Below, piece by piece: positions 1 through 12,280 of a DNA stretch of 64,000 nucleotides (positions are counted from its first letter, which is position 1; each line of letters begins with the position of its first letter). The position numbers and the translations under genes are program-made. This DNA is from Aspidapion aeneum (Eukaryota; Arthropoda; Insecta; Coleoptera; Brentidae). The stretch is from assembly GCA_963576565.1 (NCBI GenBank), contig OY755038.1:141956558-142020557 (forward strand), in the 5' to 3' direction. A model generated the notes under the pieces. That model did not search any database, was not told the DNA's origin, and saw only the letters and a list, made by a program, of their open reading frames with translations.

Positions 1-527
1 ATGTTTGTATGTTTGTATGTTTGTATGTTTGTATGTTTGTATGTTTGTATGTTTGTATGTTTGTATGTTTGTATGTTTGTATGTTTGTTTGTTTGTTTGT
101 TTGTTTGTTTGTTTGTTTGTTTGTTTGTTTGTTTGTTTGTTTGTTTGTTTGTTTGTTTGTTTGTTTGTTTGTTTGTTTGTTTGTTTGTTTGTTTGTTTGT
201 TTGTTTGTTTGTTTGTTTGTTTGTTTGTTTGTTTGTTTGTTTGTTTGTTTGTTTGTTTGTTTGTTTGTTTGTTTGTTTGTTTGTTTGTTTGTTTGTTTGT
301 TTGTTTGTTTGTTTGTTTGTTTGTTTGTTTGTTTGTTTGTTTGTTTGTTTGTTTGTTTGTTTGTTTGTTTGTTTGTTTGTTTGTTTGTTTGTTTGTTTGT
401 TTGTTTGTTTGTTTGTTTGTTTGTTTGTTTGTTTGTTTGTTTGTTTGTTTGTTTGTTTGTTTGTTTGTTTGTTTGTTTGTTTGTTTGTTTGTTTGTTTGT
501 TTGTTTGTTTGTTTGTTTGTTTGTTTG
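1..527. repeat. (TTTG)n microsatellite, T/G strand
   Basis: The first ~85 bp are an 8-mer repeat ATGTTTGT, followed by pure TTTG to 527. At 527-530 the array flips strand through TTTGCAACAAAC into the complementary motif. All three forward frames stay open because a 4-bp unit read in triplets gives a 4-residue peptide period (FVCL); this is not a gene. The window starts inside the array, so its left end is unknown. Confidence 0.98.
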
Positions 528-3500
528 CAACAAACAAACATACATACAAACATACAAACATACAAACATACAAACATACAAACATACAAACATACAAACA
601 TACAAACATACAAACATACAAACATACAAACATACAAACATACAAACATACAAACATAAAAACATAAAAACATAAAAACATAAAAACATAAAAACATAAA
701 AACATAAAAACATAAAAACATAAAAACATAAAAACATACAAACATACAAACGTACAAACGTACAAACATACAAACATACAAACATACAAACATACAAACA
801 TACAAACATACAAACATACAAACATACAAACATACAAACATACAAACATACAAACATACAAACATACAAACATACAAACATACAAACATACAAACATACA
901 AACATACAAACATACAAACATACAAACATACAAACATACAAACATACAAACATACAAACATACAAACATACAAACATACAAACATACAAACATACAAACA
1001 TACAAACATACAAACATACAAACATACAAACATACAAACATACAAACATACAAACATACAAACATACAAACATACAAACATACAAACATACAAACATACA
1101 AACATACAAACATACAAACATACAAACATACAAACATACAAACATACAAACATACAAACATACAAACATACAAACATACAAACATACAAACATACAAACA
1201 TACAAACATACAAACATACAAACATACAAACATACAAACATACAAACATACAAACATACAAACATACAAACATACAAACATACAAACATACAAACATACA
1301 AACATACAAACATACAAACATACAAACATACAAACATACAAACATACAAACATACAAACATACAAACATACAAACATACAAACATACAAACATACAAACA
1401 TACAAACATACAAACATACAAACATACAAACATACAAACATACAAACATACAAACATACAAACATACAAACATACAAACATACAAACATACAAACATACA
1501 AACATACAAACATACAAACATACAAACATACAAACATACAAACATACAAACATACAAACATACAAACATACAAACATACAAACATACAAACATACAAACA
1601 TACAAACATACAAACATACAAACATACAAACATACAAACATACAAACATACAAACATACAAACATACAAACATACAAACATACAAACATACAAACATACA
1701 AACATACAAACATACAAACATACAAACATACAAACATACAAACATACAAACATACAAACATACAAACATACAAACATACAAACATACAAACATACAAACA
1801 TACAAACATACAAACATACAAACATACAAACATACAAACATACAAACATACAAACATACAAACATACAAACATACAAACATACAAACATACAAACATACA
1901 AACATACAAACATACAAACATACAAACATACAAACATACAAACATACAAACATACAAACATACAAACATACAAACATACAAACATACAAACATACAAACA
2001 TACAAACATACAAACATACAAACATACAAACATACAAACATACAAACATACAAACATACAAACATACAAACATACAAACATACAAACATACAAACATACA
2101 AACATACAAACATACAAACATACAAACATACAAACATACAAACATACAAACATACAAACATACAAACATACAAACATACAAACATACAAACATACAAACA
2201 TACAAACATACAAACATACAAACATACAAACATACAAACATACAAACATACAAACATACAAACATACAAACATACAAACATACAAACATACAAACATACA
2301 AACATACAAACATACAAACATACAAACATACAAACATACAAACATACAAACATACAAACATACAAACATACAAACATACAAACATACAAACATACAAACA
2401 TACAAACATACAAACATACAAACATACAAACATACAAACATACAAACATACAAACATACAAACATACAAACATACAAACATACAAACATACAAACATACA
2501 AACATACAAACATACAAACATACAAACATACAAACATACAAACATACAAACATACAAACATACAAACATACAAACATACAAACATACAAACATACAAACA
2601 TACAAACATACAAACATACAAACATACAAACATACAAACATACAAACATACAAACATACAAACATACAAACATACAAACATACAAACATACAAACATACA
2701 AACATACAAACATACAAACATACAAACATACAAACATACAAACATACAAACATACAAACATACAAACATACAAACATACAAACATACAAACATACAAACA
2801 TACAAACATACAAACATACAAACATACAAACATACAAACATACAAACATACAAACATACAAACATACAAACATACAAACATACAAACATACAAACATACA
2901 AACATACAAACATACAAACATACAAACATACAAACATACAAACATACAAACATACAAACATACAAACATACAAACATACAAACATACAAACATACAAACA
3001 TACAAACATACAAACATACAAACATACAAACATACAAACATACAAACATACAAACATACAAACATACAAACATACAAACATACAAACATACAAACATACA
3101 AACATACAAACATACAAACATACAAACATACAAACATACAAACATACAAACATACAAACATACAAACATACAAACATACAAACATACAAACATACAAACA
3201 TACAAACATACAAACATACAAACATACAAACATACAAACATACAAACATACAAACATACAAACATACAAACATACAAACATACAAACATACAAACATACA
3301 AACAAACAAACAAACAAACAAACAAACAAACAAACAAACAAACAAACAAACAAACAAACAAACAAACAAACAAACAAACAAACAAACAAACAAACAAACA
3401 AACAAACAAACAAACAAACAAACAAACAAACAAACAAACAAACAAACAAACAAACAAACAAACAAACAAACAAACAAACAAACATACAAACATACAAACA

Positions 3501-3894
3501 TACAAACATACAAACATACAAACATACAAACATACAAACATACAAACATACAAACATACAAACATACAAACATACAAACATACAAACATACAAACATACA
3601 AACATACAAACATACAAACATACAAACATACAAACATACAAACATACAAACATACAAACATACAAACATACAAACATACAAACATACAAACAAACAAACA
3701 AACAAACAAACAAACAAACAAACAAACAAACAAACAAACAAACAAACAAACAAACAAACAAACAAACAAACAAACAAACAAACAAACAAACAAACAAACA
3801 AACAAACAAACAAACAAACAAACAAACAAACAAACAAACAAACAAACAAACAAACAAACAAACAAACAAACAAACAAACAAATAAATAAATAAA
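528..3894. repeat. (ATACAAAC)n / (AAAC)n / (AAAT)n compound microsatellite
   Basis: About 3.4 kb of nearly perfect 8-mer ATACAAAC. Interruptions are an ATAAAAAC block (about 655-735), a few CGTACAAA variants near 760, and two pure AAAC blocks (about 3300-3482 and 3690-3880), ending in AAAT units. It abuts the outer end of the reverse-strand retroposon body at 3895. Seen from that element it is a 3' tail TTTA, then GTTT, then GTTTGTAT, matching the tail type on the forward copy at 7564 onward. Confidence 0.97.
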
Positions 3895-5325
3895 TACAGC
3901 TTTTATTTCCTTTGACAATTTTACAACTGTATGGAATACGTCATTGAGTCAGTGAGAAATCTATCGACTGTATACACCCCAAAGTTCCAATTTTGATACA
4001 TATCGGTTCACAAATAGAAAACTCTGCCCTTTTGGATTCGTCATGTAATTTTTAAGTTTGATTTCATAATTATACTCAACGACTTTAGACACGCCAAGGT
4101 TCTGAATTTGAAACCTACTGGTAAATAAGTTTTTTTTAAATTTAAGTCAAAAATCATATTTAGCGAATTGTAGCACTAAATTTTGGATTCGCCATTTTGA
4201 TTGATAATTACTTCTTTCTCATTTCAAAACAAAATATTGTGACAAAACCTATTTTTCTGATTTTGGTCAAAAATCAGATTCGGGAGCCCACTGTGCAGCG
4301 CTATGAGTTAGACAGCAATAAAAAATAAGCTGTGCTTTAAAAAGACATGCAAATGAGTATGTTCCAAAATTACAATTTATGTCGGGGTGCAAATGTCAAG
4401 CTACGTCACGAGTCAGCGCCTAATTGGAAACCCAATACCATCTGTATTTCCTCCTAACAATTTGGTAACTTCCAAAAAAAGTTAAAAAGGTTTTTTTTTT
4501 TAAATTATTTATTGTTTGTTTAAATAATGATATTTCCCGCTCGTTACCAATGACGTCACGTTTGAACCAATTCCAATGGTTTTGAAACTAGCCTTTCTTT
4601 AGTTTTAAACCAGCGCATGCGTTTTTTGCCTTTAAAGTCCACGTGTTACGTTTTTTATATCTTTTATAATGCTTCTCACTCTTTTCGACAAAGACAGAAA
4701 TAGAAGACGTTCGTTGTGGACTAGCCATGGCAGCTAACTTCTCGTCCAAGACTGTTATATGTTTTCGACAAATCTTGCGTTCTAGACGTCTATTCTTGAG
4801 GAACGTTCTACTGAAATCACACAATCCGTATTCTTGCGCTCCTATAGGAGAGATCACTTCTACTAAATTTTAAGAGAACTTTGTTCTATTGGGTCGACCC
4901 AGTAGAACAAAGGCATTTTGTGTTAAAAGCATTCGCATTAACACCGGAAAAACATCAAACCTTTATCGTAAACGTGTTCTTCGAGGTGGTCACGAACTAG
5001 GAGCTACAATTTGTTTAAATTTTCCCAACTTCACCTGTGTCTGCTAATTTGTCCTTTCATTTAGTTACGTAAAAACAACTTTTTTCTCCTTTGTAACAAT
5101 ATAAATCTACTCTGCAAAGAAAAAAAATATACTTGCAAAAAATACCAATGTTACCTAGTTTTTTAAAGTTTTTAAATTCTGGTTTTTTGTTTGCATTAAT
5201 TTACAAGGTGTAAATGGTATGAGTCATAAACTTTTTGAAGTGTAAAGTTCTTTAGGCGCGTTTAGCAGTTTTTGTGGCTACTGAATTGAACTGAGCCGTC
5301 AGGCTCGGCTATGTAACGCTCATTC
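3895..5325 (-). mobile_element. Retroposon-like body, left (reverse) copy
   Basis: An almost exact inverted copy of 6093-7563. Shared landmarks are the inner end (reverse complement GAATGAGCGTTACATAG at about 5309-5325) and the outer end (AATAAAAGCTGTATTTATTTG on the reverse strand, starting next to the microsatellite). It lacks about 40 bp present in the right copy near 7235-7275. It carries a 34-bp near-perfect palindrome at 4879-4912 and an 89-codon frame (4588-4857) with no ATG before codon 44. The outer 350 bp contain degenerate repeats around 'GAACCGATATGTATC' and 'AAAATGGCGAATCC'. No reverse transcriptase or transposase is visible. The inner end directly borders unique sequence starting GGGTGAAGTCGG; its partner target duplication would lie left of base 1. 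Confidence 0.8.
4879..4912. repeat. 34-bp near-perfect palindrome in left body
   Basis: Two 17-base halves centred on GGGTCGACCC pair with one mismatch (CTATTGGG against CCCAGTAG). The same palindrome is in the right body at 6508-6541. It could fold as a hairpin or bind a dimeric protein; no function can be assigned. Confidence 0.85.
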
Positions 5326-5506
5326 GGGTGAAGTCGGCTCGAATCGACTAACTGTGAAAGGAACATTCAGCGAGCGATATGATGACGCAGATGAAGGCCA
5401 GTATTATTAATTTGGCCTTGTTGAAGTTTACACTTCTGCCGTGTGGTCTTAAGCACACACAATTTTTTTAGGTTATAAACTTTTGCTGTTTTATGTTATT
5501 AGAAAC

Positions 5507-6092
5507 AGGTCTCTAGGCACATCATATCATTAATATTTTTAAGTTTATATTAGCACAAACAAAATATTAAAAGTTTTTAAAATAATTTTATAACTTTAGG
5601 AGATAACTTTCACTATCTCCTTAAATTGCATTTTATCAAAAAAAAATCACATTTTCTAATCATAAAGAGATAATCATTTAGCATTGCCGGATTTATTTTT
5701 TTTTAAATTTTTTTCTCTTTCTCCTCAAACATCAATAATCCTACATTTTAAAAATAGCACCTCCATGTTATATGAGGTTTTGTCTTATTTTGGCATCCTT
5801 TATCATACCGTTTACACCCTGCTTATTTTTATAATCTAGAAGGAAAAAAAAATTCGTCCTAAAAGATTATATGGCGAAACTTAATTTTTGCAAGTATCTT
5901 TTTTGCCTGTGCACGGTAAAAATAAATGGAAATAAGAAAATTTTGCCGATCCCATATCGCCGCCGAACCAACTTGCCCCTGACCCATTTCCCCACCGAGA
6001 AAACTAGCCGCCGCCGTGGTTTTAGTTTGAAATTTTATTCTGAATAGAAAATATTTATCGGTAAAACAATTTTTTAAATAATTGTTAAAAAT
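5507..6092 (+). repeat. Repeat R, copy 1 part a
   Basis: Starts GGTCTCTAGGCACATC and aligns over its whole length with 13807-14393 (roughly 90% by eye). R copy 2 runs uninterrupted from there into sequence matching 9068 onward. This shows that copy 1 was split at 6092/9068 by the insertion of the right retroposon body and its tail. The 5326-5506 stretch to the left is single-copy in the window and shows no recognisable feature. Confidence 0.85.
6077..6092 (+). repeat. 16-bp target-site duplication, left
   Basis: AATAATTGTTAAAAAT lies immediately before the body start GAATGAGCG. The partner at 9068-9083 differs at one position (tenth base T to A). A 16-bp duplication is typical of target-primed reverse transcription and longer than DNA transposons or LTR elements normally give. 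Confidence 0.8.
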
Positions 6093-6507
6093 GAATGAGC
6101 GTTACATAGCCGAGGCTGACGGCTCAGTTCAATTCAGTAGCCACAAAAACTGCTAAACGCGCCTAAAGAACTTTACACTTCAAAAAGTTTATGACTCATA
6201 CCATTTACACCTTGTAAATTAATGCAAACAAAAAACCAGAATTTAAAAACTTTAAAAAACTAGGTAACATTGGTATTTTTTGCAAGCATATTTTTTTTTC
6301 TTTGCAGAGTAGATTTATATTGTTACAAAGGAGAAAAAAGTTGTTTTTACGTAACTAAATGAAAGGACAAATTAGCAGACACAGGTGAAGTTGGGAAAAT
6401 TTAAACAAATTGTAGCTCCTAGTTCGTGACCACCTCGAAGAACACGTTTACGATAAAGGTTTGATGTTTTTCCGGTGTTAATGCGAATGCTTTTAACACA
6501 AAATGCC

Positions 6508-6541
6508 TTTGTTCTACTGGGTCGACCCAATAGAACAAAGT
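6508..6541. repeat. 34-bp near-perfect palindrome in right body
   Basis: Right-copy counterpart of 4879-4912, with the same centre GGGTCGACCC and the same single mismatched pair. Confidence 0.85.
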
Positions 6542-7563
6542 TCTCTTAAAATTTAGTAGAAGTGATCTCTCCTATAGGAGCGCAAGAATACGGATTGTGT
6601 GATTTCAGTAGAACGTTCCTCAAGAATAGACGTCTAGAACGCAAGATTTGTCGAAAACATATAACAGTCTTGGACGAGAAGTTAGCTGCCATGGCTAGTC
6701 CACAACGAACGTCTTCTATTTCTGTCTTTGTCGAAAAGAGTGAGAAGCATTATAAAAGATATAAAAAACGTAACATGTGGACTTTAAAGGCAAAAAACGC
6801 ATGCGCTGGTTTAAAACTAAAGAAAGGCTAGTTTCAAAACCATTGAAATTGGTTCAAACGTGACGTCATTGCTAACGAGCGGGAAATATCATTATTTAAA
6901 CAAACAATAAATAATTTAAAAAAAAAACCTTTTTAACTTTTTTTGGAAGTTACCAAATTGTTAGGAGGAAATACAGATGGTATTGGGTTTCCAATTAGGC
7001 GCTGACTCGTGACGTAGCTTGACATTTGCACCCCGACATAAATTGTAATTTTGGAACATACTCATTTGCATGTCTTTTTAAAGCACAGCTTATTTTTTAT
7101 TGCTGTCTAACTCATAGCGCTGCACAGTGGGCTCCCGAATCTGATTTTTGACCAAAATCAGAAAAATAGGTTTTGTCACAATATTTTGTTTTGAAATGAG
7201 AAAGAAGTAATTATCAATCAAAATGGCGAATCCAAAATGGCGAAGTTTCATATTTATGCACCGGTAAGTATGAAATTTAGTGCTACAATTCGCTAAATAT
7301 GATTTTTGACTTAAATTTAAAAAAAACTTATTTACCAGTAGGTTTCAAATTTAGAACCTTGGCGTGTCTAAAGTCGTTGAGTATAATTATGAAATCAAAC
7401 TTAAAAATTACATGACGAATCCAAAAGGGCAGAGTTTTCTATTTGTGAACCGATATGTATCAAAATTGGAACGTTGGGGTGTATACAGTCGATAGATTTC
7501 TCACTGACTCAATGACGTATTCCATACAGTCGTAAAATTGTCAAAGGAAATAAAAGCTGTATT

Positions 7564-7800
7564 TATTTGTTTGTTTGTTTGTTTGTTTGTTTGTTTGTTT
7601 GTTTGTTTGTTTGTTTGTTTGTTTGTTTGTTTGTTTGTTTGTTTGTTTGTTTGTTTGTTTGTTTGTTTGTTTGTTTGTTTGTTTGTTTGTTTGTTTGTTT
7701 GTTTGTTTGTTTGTTTGTTTGTTTGTTTGTTTGTTTGTTTGTTTGTTTGTTTGTTTGTTTGTTTGCTTGTTTGCTTGGTTGGTTGGTTGGTTGGTTGGTT
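7564..7800. repeat. (TTTG)n to (GGTT)n transition
   Basis: About 50 TTTG units, then GCTT/GTTT/GCTT variants at 7765-7777, then six or so GGTT units. Each unit type is one base change from its neighbour, which suggests spread of variants by slippage along one tail. Confidence 0.95.
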
Positions 7801-8820
7801 CGGTTCGGTTCGGTTCGGTTCGGTTCGGTTCGGTTCGGTTCGGTTCGGTTCGGTTCGGTTCGGTTCGGTTCGGTTCGGTTCGGTTCGGTTCGGTTCGGTT
7901 CGGTTCGGTTCGGTTCGGTTCGGTTCGGTTCGGTTCGGTTCGGTTCGGTTCGGTTCGGTTCGGTTCGGTTCGGTTCGGTTCGGTTCGGTTCGGTTCGGTT
8001 CGGTTCGGTTCGGTTCGGTTCGGTTCGGTTCGGTTCGGTTCGGTTCGGTTCGGTTCGGTTCGGTTCGGTTCGGTTCGGTTCGGTTCGGTTCGGTTCGGTT
8101 CGGTTCGGTTCGGTTCGGTTCGGTTCGGTTCGGTTCGGTTCGGTTCGGTTCGGTTCGGTTCGGTTCGGTTCGGTTCGGTTCGGTTCGGTTCGGTTCGGTT
8201 CGGTTCGGTTCGGTTCGGTTCGGTTCGGTTCGGTTCGGTTCGGTTCGGTTCGGTTCGGTTCGGTTCGGTTCGGTTCGGTTCGGTTCGGTTCGGTTCGGTT
8301 CGGTTCGGTTCGGTTCGGTTCGGTTCGGTTCGGTTCGGTTCGGTTCGGTTCGGTTCGGTTCGGTTCGGTTCGGTTCGGTTCGGTTCGGTTCGGTTCGGTT
8401 CGGTTCGGTTCGGTTCGGTTCGGTTCGGTTCGGTTCGGTTCGGTTCGGTTCGGTTCGGTTCGGTTCGGTTCGGTTCGGTTCGGTTCGGTTCGGTTCGGTT
8501 CGGTTCGGTTCGGTTCGGTTCGGTTCGGTTCGGTTCGGTTCGGTTCGGTTCGGTTCGGTTCGGTTCGGTTCGGTTCGGTTCGGTTCGGTTCGGTTCGGTT
8601 CGGTTCGGTTCGGTTCGGTTCGGTTCGGTTCGGTTCGGTTCGGTTCGGTTCGGTTCGGTTCGGTTCGGTTCGGTTCGGTTCGGTTCGGTTCGGTTCGGTT
8701 CGGTTCGGTTCGGTTCGGTTCGGTTCGGTTCGGTTCGGTTCGGTTCGGTTCGGTTCGGTTCGGTTCGGTTCGGTTCGGTTCGGTTCGGTTCGGTTCGGTT
8801 CGGTTCGGTTCGGTTCGGTT
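7801..8820. repeat. (CGGTT)204 pentanucleotide array
   Basis: Exactly 1020 bp, 204 units, with no interruption that I can see. The pentamer arises from the preceding GGTT by insertion of one C. Perfect homogeneity over a kilobase means very recent expansion or a consensus artefact. It is not the insect telomere motif TTAGG. Confidence 0.98.
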
Positions 8821-9067
<247 letters not shown>

Positions 9068-9069
<2 letters not shown>

Positions 9070-9083
9070 TAATTGTAAAAAAT
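9068..9083 (+). repeat. 16-bp target-site duplication, right
   Basis: AATAATTGTAAAAAAT, partner of 6077-6092 with one mismatch. Confidence 0.8.
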
Positions 9084-9538
9084 TTTCTTTTTTTTTTCAC
9101 ACAGCAGTTTTTTAAGTTCTTAATTTTTTTGTTTAACGATTTTTTTTATTTTTTGAGGAAGTGTATGGAAGTATCTGGACATAATTTAGGTTAGGACGCC
9201 AAACAAATAAAATTGAAAAGAAGTAAAAGTGAATCGGCGAAATGTCCTGACCCCTAAAAGAACTGCACAGTAAAAAAAAATATCACTAGAACATTACCTT
9301 CATCCAACTAATAGTACACATTGGAGCTGAGATTACTTTATTTTTATGTAGGCTAACAAATGTTACGTAACAAAGTTTAACACCTTATCAAACTTTGTAA
9401 AACTCCACCCCTGTACCCGCTATGTAATTTATGGACTACCCTTTTTCACAAGAAAAAAAATCAAATTTCAATCAACTAGCTTCTTTCTTTAGCTCACAGA
9501 ATAGGAAATAGTCATGAAAATACTCCAAATGAACCAGC

Positions 9539-9648
9539 TGTCCAAGGAGCGTATTATTATCTCAGGCTTTGATTGGCTAAAATTTTTAAATCATTCAATC
9601 AGAGCCCAGTAAAAGATAAATCCGAGCGGATAAAACCCTCCATGGTCA
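9539..9648. mobile_element. Hairpin MITE, copy A
   Basis: About 110 bp, nearly a complete hairpin: TGTCCAAGGAGCGTATTAT at the left, its complement degenerated at the right (ATAAAACCCTCCATGGTCA), with the internal pair TTTGATTGG / CAATCAGAG. Homologous to 10057-10163, 14682-14788 and 15181-15300. Far too short to code. Confidence 0.7.
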
Positions 9649-9745
9649 CCCAGCCATACCCTTTATAAACCTGGCAACGTAAATTTTTTTTTTTTTTAAT
9701 TCAATACAACGCAACCACAAATTTGTTAGGTGATCCATGTTGATA

Positions 9746-10017
9746 GGGACTTGCAATAAGGCCAGGCAGTAATAGTGCCGGGCACTTTTCTGATATCTTT
9801 GCATTCAAAACTGACAGTTCTTCTTTCAAAATTGACTTACCAAAGTCGAATTTATAAATCCAGTCGTTTATTTTCCATTAATAATGGCGGCACTATTAAT
9901 TCCGGTTCTTATAATACACAAAGGCCTAATTTTGAAAGAAGACAGCTGTTCTTATAATGCGAAACAGTCAGAATAGTGCCCGGGCCAATTACTGCCTGGC
10001 TTTATTGCAAAAGTCCC
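9746..10017. mobile_element. TA-flanked MITE, copy 1
   Basis: Terminal inverted repeats of about 45 bp, starting GGGACTTGCAATAAGGCCAG on the left with complement CTGGCTTTATTGCAAAAGTCCC on the right (partly diverged). TA on both sides suggests a Tc1/mariner-mobilised MITE. The internal part has a second complementary pair around ACTATTAATTCCGG and AAAGAAGA. It has no coding capacity; the 60-codon frame is chance. Confidence 0.7.
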
Positions 10018-10056
10018 TAATAAGTCCCTAATAACGAGGTATAGGATAAAACCGGC

Positions 10057-10163
10057 TGTCTGGTGATTTTTTTTTCTCACGCTTTGATTGGTTCAAATTT
10101 TTTAATCCAACAATCACAGTCCAAGGAAAGAAAAATCGGCTCAGATAATACGTTTAATGGACA
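10057..10163. mobile_element. Hairpin MITE, copy B
   Basis: Same family as 9539-9648, with TGTC at the left and CGTTTAATGGACA at the right. Internal stem GCTTTGATTGGTTCAAA / AATCACAGTCC. Confidence 0.65.
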
Positions 10164-11397
10164 CCTGACATAAGATTGTTACCGCTCCATAATAGAACAC
10201 TCACATTTTGTATGGTCGGGAATCTGACCCCTGACGGGGTCAGCGAAGTTAGGCACAAACTTATCAAACCAATGACGTCAAACGGTACGTCACTGTTTTA
10301 AAACTTTTTTAAAACAGTTGCACGCGAGAAAACACCTCGGCTTTCGAAGAACAAAAAGAGAAAAATAAAGACCTGGGACCCAATTCTTGAAATAAATCCG
10401 TATACGGATTCGGCGAAACGTATACGGATAATCACCATTCGAATTCTTGAAAGCTCGTATACGAGTTTTTCGTTCGGAAATAGAGTCGAGTGGTAAAGTC
10501 CACTCGAATCTCAATTTCCGTATACGAATCTGAGTGATCTAACTTAATATTTTTGTTTACTTTAATATATTTTTTGGTGTTTGCTTAATTTTTCTTTATT
10601 AAAAAAAATTGGGAGGTCTTTTGAAAAAAGACGCGATTTGGCAAGCATCATGGCTATAAAATGGCTTGAGGACGCAAAGAGGTGGAAGGGGGATTTAGCC
10701 TCTTGTTACACTCAGTTTTTTTTAATTTATTTTTTTCTTGGAAATGCCTTACGACTGGGGGGGGAGTGAAAAATCCTGAATTTTTGCGTTAATAATTTAT
10801 GAATTTTTTGGTGATTTTACTGTTTTTTAACAGCTCTAAAAAAGAAAAATAATTTAAAAAAGTACCAACTTTGTAACACATTTTCAAGAAAAATATATAA
10901 AAGGAGCGTTTTCGGGAGGGGCGGGGGGATTAAAAAGTTTCAATAAAAATTTAGAGTATTGTACAATTTTTTGTTTTGTTTGTGTCTCTTTTAACACACT
11001 TTATCAACTATTTTGTGGGGCATTGATACATCTTGATTTCCCCCTGGGTACAACACCTTATCTTATTTTGCTTAACTTTTGGATAATATAAGGGCCCAAC
11101 TGCTTCAAGTAGGAAAATCCCCTGCATGTAAATAATAAACCTAATCTTATACTTTTACCAGTTTCACTATTTTTTCTGACTTTTTCTATGTTGGCCAAAA
11201 ATAAATATAAAAACATTATTTTTCTTTATTTACATTTCAAAGTACATAATAAGTACTTACTGTCAAGTGCATTAAAAAACGCTACGCAATATGACTACAG
11301 TATGAGAACAAGCCAGTTGGAATAAACTTGCTAGTCGGTTAAATTTAACTTTTTTGAAAAAATCCAAACACATGTTAACTGAAATTTTTAACCAGCA

Positions 11398-11845
11398 ATA
11401 TTTTTACAGAATATTTTTTGGACAGACCCCCAGAAAGGGGTCCACTAGCATACAACTTATTTTTTAAGATGGAATGACCCCACTTAAGGCACCTTGTTGG
11501 AAAGGGTATCAAGTAAATTTTAAAAATTAACAAAAAGAAAATTATTTCAATTTTTTTGTAATTTTTAGAGAATATAAGTGTCATTTAAAGTAAAACCTAT
11601 AATTTTATTAAAATATAGGTGGTGGACCCCTGACAAGAGGTCCAGTAATACCAACATTTTTTTTTGCAACTGGCAGACTCAACTTGTAGCATTTTGTTCA
11701 AAAACTAATAAAAAATGTTTTTTTTTTACAGATTTCCAAAAAAAAGTGAACCATAATTTTTCTTTTTCACTAGGCTTTCCAACAAGGTGCCACAAGTTTT
11801 ATCTTGTTGGACCCCTTTCTGGGGTTCTGTCCAAAAAAAATTCAT
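11398..11845. repeat. Diverged inverted repeat inside the DNA transposon
   Basis: 11398-11512 (containing AGAAAGGGGTCC and CACCTTGTTGGAAAG) is roughly the reverse complement of 11775-11845 (CTTTCCAACAAGGTGCC and GGACCCCTTTCTGG). A third related segment, GGACCCCTGACAAGAGGTCC, lies between them near 11625. This looks like an internal rearrangement. Confidence 0.6.
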
Positions 11846-12280
11846 TAAAAATCTCAGTAGGCATGTTTTTGGTTTATTCTAAAAAATTTTCATTTAACCT
11901 GGTAGAAAATGTATTCCAACTTGCTCGTGTTCACTGTATAAGCTTTTACGTAAGAAGTTGTATAATCTTTTTTCCAATAAAAACTACAATAAACTTATTT
12001 TTTTATTTTACTTATAATTTATTAAAAAAATTGCATCTGAGTATTTCTAGTAGGATCATCATTGCAACAGGACTGCTAGGCAAAAACTGCTTGACACCTC
12101 AAAACTGATCTTCATGTCTTCTCTGAGAAACCTGTAACAAAGTTTTTTCATTGAGTGTACCACAGCAGAACTCACTGGATCCGTATTACTGGCAGGATTT
12201 TTATATATGTCCTTGCTTATAACTTTTGAAAAACAAAGACATCTAGAAAAGTATTGTACATATTCAAATCAAATCATACT

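Larger units (their letters stand above)
9068..10375 (+). repeat. Repeat R, copy 1 part b
   Basis: Aligns with 14393-15476. It contains, in order, two hairpin MITEs (9539-9648 and 10057-10163) with a TA-flanked MITE between them (9746-10017); the second R copy has the same order. The longest open frames (60-74 codons) match no family I know. It ends AAAGACCTG where the 10376-13805 transposon begins. Confidence 0.85.

Noticed and set aside
1..675. Three forward frames of 216-224 codons rich in FVCL
   Set aside because: Translation of a 4-bp microsatellite; no start context, no domain, all frames open equally.
4588..4857. 89-codon basic frame, also at 6562-6831
   Set aside because: It opens at GTG with a stop upstream; the first ATG is codon 44. 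The two copies agree only because the whole arms are near identical, so there is no evidence of selection. A 46-residue peptide stays possible but unsupported.
7801..8820. Telomeric repeat
   Set aside because: CGGTT is not a known animal telomere motif, and the array is interstitial inside a target-duplicated insertion.
11375..12108. 69- and 176-codon frames that share FPTRC and PLSG motifs
   Set aside because: Both are explained by a diverged inverted repeat in the DNA; composition is low-complexity and T-rich, with no known domain.
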